Shown piece after piece: positions 60,374 to 64,000 of a stretch of DNA of 64,000 nucleotides. The position numbers and the translations under genes were made by a program. This DNA comes from Boswellia sacra (taxonomy: Eukaryota > Streptophyta > Magnoliopsida > Sapindales > Burseraceae), in contig SNVD02002577.1 in assembly GCA_013180625.2 (NCBI GenBank), positions 884,501 through 948,500 on the forward strand, in the 5' to 3' direction. The first letter of the stretch is position 1; every line of letters starts with the position of its first letter. Below the pieces are notes generated by a model. The model saw nothing but the letters and a program-made list of their open reading frames with translations. It ran no database searches and had not been told where the DNA came from.

Positions 60374-62578
60374 TCACATCATTAACGAAACAAATTAATA
60401 ATTCAACCTCCTTTAATCAACTTTGGTAGCTAGAAATAAACAAATAAAGAGACATTGAACCAACAGTTTTCACTAATTCAAGTCAAGCCCACCAATTAAA
60501 AAAAATTCCCAAATGACCTTGATGCATCCAACATCAATCTATATTAGAAATACATATATACAACAGGCCTCTCAAGAACGACCAATTTCAATATATAATG
60601 ACTCTACCCACTATTTGTAAACGATGCAAAAGATATCAAAGTCCCAAAAGACAGAATAGAGAAAGATGGATGAAACCGAAATCACACCGAAGAAATGATG
60701 TATCTTTCTTACTAGGATCAAAAGACATTTGGACTGCACTATAAATCCTATTTTAAACTTTTTTAGGTTCACAATCTGAATACGAACAACAAAACCCAAA
60801 AAAAAAAAACACATTATCTCAACACATATAAATCCACAATAATTGCTAAAAATAAAGCAAAACCATATCCTGAAACTGCATAGAACTCATCAATCTTATC
60901 ACTTTTTTTTGTTTTTCTAATCTTAAATTGATCCAAAAACATTGCAATAAACCGAAACAAAAAAAAAAACAAAGTTTATAACGATAAGAAAATTTGAAAC
61001 AAAGTCATAGAAGCCTAAAAATCGAAAACCCTTAAAAATCTAGGTCACAAATGATCGATTGACAACACAAAACTCAGATAAAAAAACTATCTAGAAATCC
61101 CAAATCAGAATCACAATCAAAGCCATAGAACCCTAACAAACCCCAACAAAACAGCAAAATAGAGTAAGAAATAGAAAGATTGTTTGAGATATAGATACAG
61201 AAATCCTATCGAAGAGAGAGCACCAAGAGATCTTGAAGAAGAGGGAAGCTCTGCGGACCTTGGTGGACAGAACGCTAATGATGGAGTTGGGATTTGATTG
61301 AGAAGAAGAAGAAGAATCATAACACGTGGCCCCTCCTTGTCCTTGTCCTTAGGACAACTACCTGATTTTGGCTCTCCTTGTCCTTACAAGTCAAGCCCAT
61401 GGAATTAGAAAGGGATTAATCGTATAAGCAAAAAAATAAAACAAAAAATGAGAGATGAGCAAGTCATGAAGAAGTAGATAACATCATACCTGAAGAACTC
61501 AAACTGGGTTTTAAGAGAAGAAACTCGTTAGGAAATGATGAAGACGAAACTAGATTTGATTGTGATGAAGATGAGATGACGAAAATGATGACAAACCTTG
61601 ATTAATCGAAATGGGATTTGACTGTGAGCAGATGGTTTTTGATTAATCGAGAGAAATTGTGGGGTTTTAGTGTTAGAGACATAAGAGGCGTGTTGAGCGG
61701 CTGAAGGCAATCGAGAGAGATAAAACATGCTTAGGGTTTCTATTCTTTTTCTTTTATAGTTGGTAATATGTGTCACACTAAAAAATTGTGTCATCCTGCC
61801 TTTTTAAAATATGACATGTATGGGGTTTGACCAAATTTAGGGTGTAATTACTTGTCATTCTTCTGGAAACTGACATAAAAATTGTGACACAAAAGCCTTA
61901 TTTTCTTGTAGTTCCATATCCATTAACATAACTTAATAAAATAACCACAAAAGTAAAATATTAATTACAAAAGGTAAAAGGAGAGATAACTAAATATGAA
62001 ACATAGAGGAAATGAGTAAAAACAATAAGGATATAGGGGGAAATGTCATTATTTACCCTTAGACTTATCAAATACTTTGAAATGGTATTGATCTTAGGAA
62101 AAACACATAAAACCTCATACAAAACATTTCAAAGAAAGGCTTCTTGAATTTTTTTGGATCGACTATATGTTGTATTTAGTGTTTAGTGACCGTTTGTGGT
62201 GAGAAATTGGAGAAAATAAGCAAAAAATGTTCACTATTTCAGCCCTTGGAAATATTTAAAAAAAGTCCATAAAATAAAAAAATGCATTTATATAAAGGGA
62301 AAGAGGGAGCACGGGCACGTGTATTACACATATTCTCTTCTTTCCTTTACTTTCTTTTAGCTGTGGCCACAATTCTTTATGCATATAAGAAATTCTTCAA
62401 CTGCAGTATATCTTTTTCAGTCGTGCAAGGAATTTTTAAGTCTTGTGAGAAATTCTCCAGACGTGGGAGACCTTTCTTCAACCCTGGGCTTTAATGATTC
62501 AACCATGTCAAGGTTTTTGGGCCTTTTCGATGTTTGGTTGTGTGTTTAAAAATTCTGGTAGGTGTTTCAGCATCTTTT

Positions 62579-63290
62579 TTAGATCATGATTTCATTTCGA
62601 TTGATATTTTGGTTACCATCATCGGGCTTAAAAACCATAAGCAAAATTTTAATGCTTACAATAATACATGACATTTTCAGAGTCATCTCTTTAGAGAGAC
62701 TAGTAGTTCCTGTTACCATTGCATATCGCTTCAAGTAAGATTTGGGATCACCAATCATCTTTAATTTTGGTGGGAAACTATATCCTTCCATCAATTACAT
62801 ATCTTCGAGGTCTCTTAGACTTTTTGCTTCTTTCTTTTTTACCAAGGCTTGAAGCTTCTTGACATCATTGGAAAGCTTTCTCATGGCTTCTATTTGTTTC
62901 TCTACTTTGGGTCTCTTATACTCTTCATCGAAGAATCCCTCATTAACATGCCCTCTTTGATTGCCCTTAACAACAATACTGTTTGGGTTTGGTGTGAATG
63001 GTGGTTGGATTTGGTTCTGGTTTGATCCCGAGTTGTTGGGATTCTTAGTGTTTGGTTATAGGTTTGAGGCTAGTAGTGGGGTTTTAGTTGAATTCCCTAA
63101 AGCATTACTAGTAGCGGTGGTATTCTGTTTGAGTTTAGATTGGAGGATGTAAATTTAGTGATCATCTCCATCATCTATCTCATATGTTGCCTCATGCTCT
63201 CTTTGTTCTCGTTTACTTTCTGAAACCTTTCCTCATGGTCTACCTTATCTGCTACAGCCTCTACTATTTCTAGTATATCTCTCATTGTGG
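62579..63290 (-). pseudogene. Ty3/gypsy gag fragment
   Basis: On the minus strand, 63290-63140 reads an acidic coiled segment (EERFQKVNENKESMRQHMR) and 62800-62579 reads FPPKLKMIGDPKSYLKRYAM, VTGTTSLSKEMTLKM. These fit the linker and the start of the retrotrans_gag domain (usually GDPxxHLRxY) of Tat/Athila-like gypsy elements. Frameshifts and stops interrupt it. Confidence 0.55.
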
Positions 63291-63299
63291 TCCAAGTTA

Positions 63300-64000
63300 T
63301 GATAGCTATAGAACAAAATTGTTAGTATGATGCACGCACACATGTATGCATGAATGCAGTTCATGTTCATACGTTAGCATAGGATACAATTAGTTATAGT
63401 AATTTAGCCTTCCAACCTTATGTCGCCAACACATGGTACAGTATTCTCCTTGAGGATTTTTGGCTTCGGTCCCAAAATGTCAGCTAAGACGTGGGATTAA
63501 ATGCAAAACTCTCTCTAATCCTACACAGAATTGACATGATTCCCTTATCCACCAAATATCATAACAACAGTTTCATATGTTCACTATGTAACCATAATCA
63601 ATAATTGTTTGACTGTCAAAGCATCTCGAACATAATCCTATAACATGTGAACATTGTGCAAACAATGTATAGACATCATACAACCATAGCGGATAATCAA
63701 ACATGCCGATGAAGAGCCTATAATGCACACATTTCATACAGGGGCGTATAAACGAAGGTGTAACCATAGTGATCCTTTGACTATTATGACAATGATTTTA
63801 TATCAATTGATTATTGCATAGTTAATGTAGAGTCATAATCAGTAATCAAAGAATCCAAAAAATGGTTATACCATGTGCACACATCATGCAAGGAAAGTTT
63901 CAGTCATGTGCAAGTTTATGTAAACAAAATGCAATAAACGTGCTAATAATGTGCACTTAATAAGCAGGCGACGTGCCATCATTGTATAGTTATCCACCAA
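63300..64000. other. Right edge, no gene recognised
   Basis: Probably the leader region of the adjacent gypsy remnant in minus orientation, since it lies upstream of that gag fragment. No primer-binding site or LTR border could be identified. Confidence 0.35.

Larger units (their letters stand above)
56016..61750. other. Interior of element C, no recognised gene
   Basis: AT-rich DNA without supported coding regions. It contains a GA microsatellite (58535-58571), an AT microsatellite (60328-60371), and a short tandem duplication at about 59060-59145 (tttggttaaaaaaaaggttg twice). A CT/GA-rich stretch at 61000-61320 looks like a transcript leader, but no start with family resemblance follows. 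Confidence 0.4.
53208..61912. mobile_element. CACTA-like element C with captured genes
   Basis: Left end AACTACAACAAAATAGACC (from 53208) matches the reverse complement of the right end (…TATTTTCTTGTAGTT, to about 61912): AACTACAA(C/G)AAAATA. The first base is A rather than the canonical C at both ends, and no clear 3-bp duplication is seen. Subterminal DNA at 53230-53780 and 61760-61900 carries many GTGTCATTT / GTGTCGGTTT / GACACAT motifs in both orientations. About 8.7 kb. Cargo on the minus strand: LRR receptor kinase exons, GTPase exons and a Ulp1 protease exon. No transposase recognised. Confidence 0.7.

Overview
The window is a stretch of plant nuclear genome, most likely a eudicot. It has spliced genes with plant-specific families, AT-rich spacers, copia and gypsy retrotransposons, CACTA and Mutator DNA transposons, and microsatellites. 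Species cannot be fixed from the sequence; a woody eudicot such as Citrus is only a guess.

Genic part (1 to about 18.1 kb). A DEAD-box RNA helicase of the RH24/DDX42 type lies on the minus strand and runs off the left edge. After a 5.8-kb spacer holding a 1.55-kb Mutator-like element and a 212-bp MITE comes an eight-exon receptor-like kinase gene (728 codons predicted, ALE2/At4g02010-like). A small secreted PMEI/invertase-inhibitor-like gene follows; it carries two mutually compensating frameshifts.

Nested transposon block (about 19.7 to 47 kb). A plus-strand gag-like relic is split at 19971/46796 by a minus-strand copia retrotransposon with 5-bp target duplications (tatgg/catgg). The 3' LTR of that copia element is split at 20546/42041 by CACTA element A. 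A is split at 21900/36456 by CACTA element B, with perfect 3-bp duplications. B is split at 25307/33876 by a SIRE/Maximus-type copia element, with perfect 5-bp duplications. Both CACTA elements are gene-capturing (Pack-CACTA): A holds exons resembling SRFR1, a DDX18-type helicase (RH27/RH51) and a brassinosteroid-signalling kinase; B holds most of the exons of a VPS36 gene and the first exon of a SUVH1/3-type histone methyltransferase. Most captured exons keep their splice sites and reading frames. Inside the SIRE element sits an exact 38-bp back-to-back Tn5 mosaic-end sequence, a sequencing-library adapter junction left in the assembly; the sequence near it is unusually noisy.

Right part (47 to 64 kb). 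This is transposon-derived: a broken FAR1/MULE-transposase-like gene, a gypsy LTR fragment, a third gene-capturing CACTA-like element C (about 53.2 to 61.9 kb, with exons of an LRR receptor kinase, a NOG1/OBG-like GTPase and a Ulp1 protease), and a gypsy gag remnant. No intact host gene is visible right of 18.1 kb.
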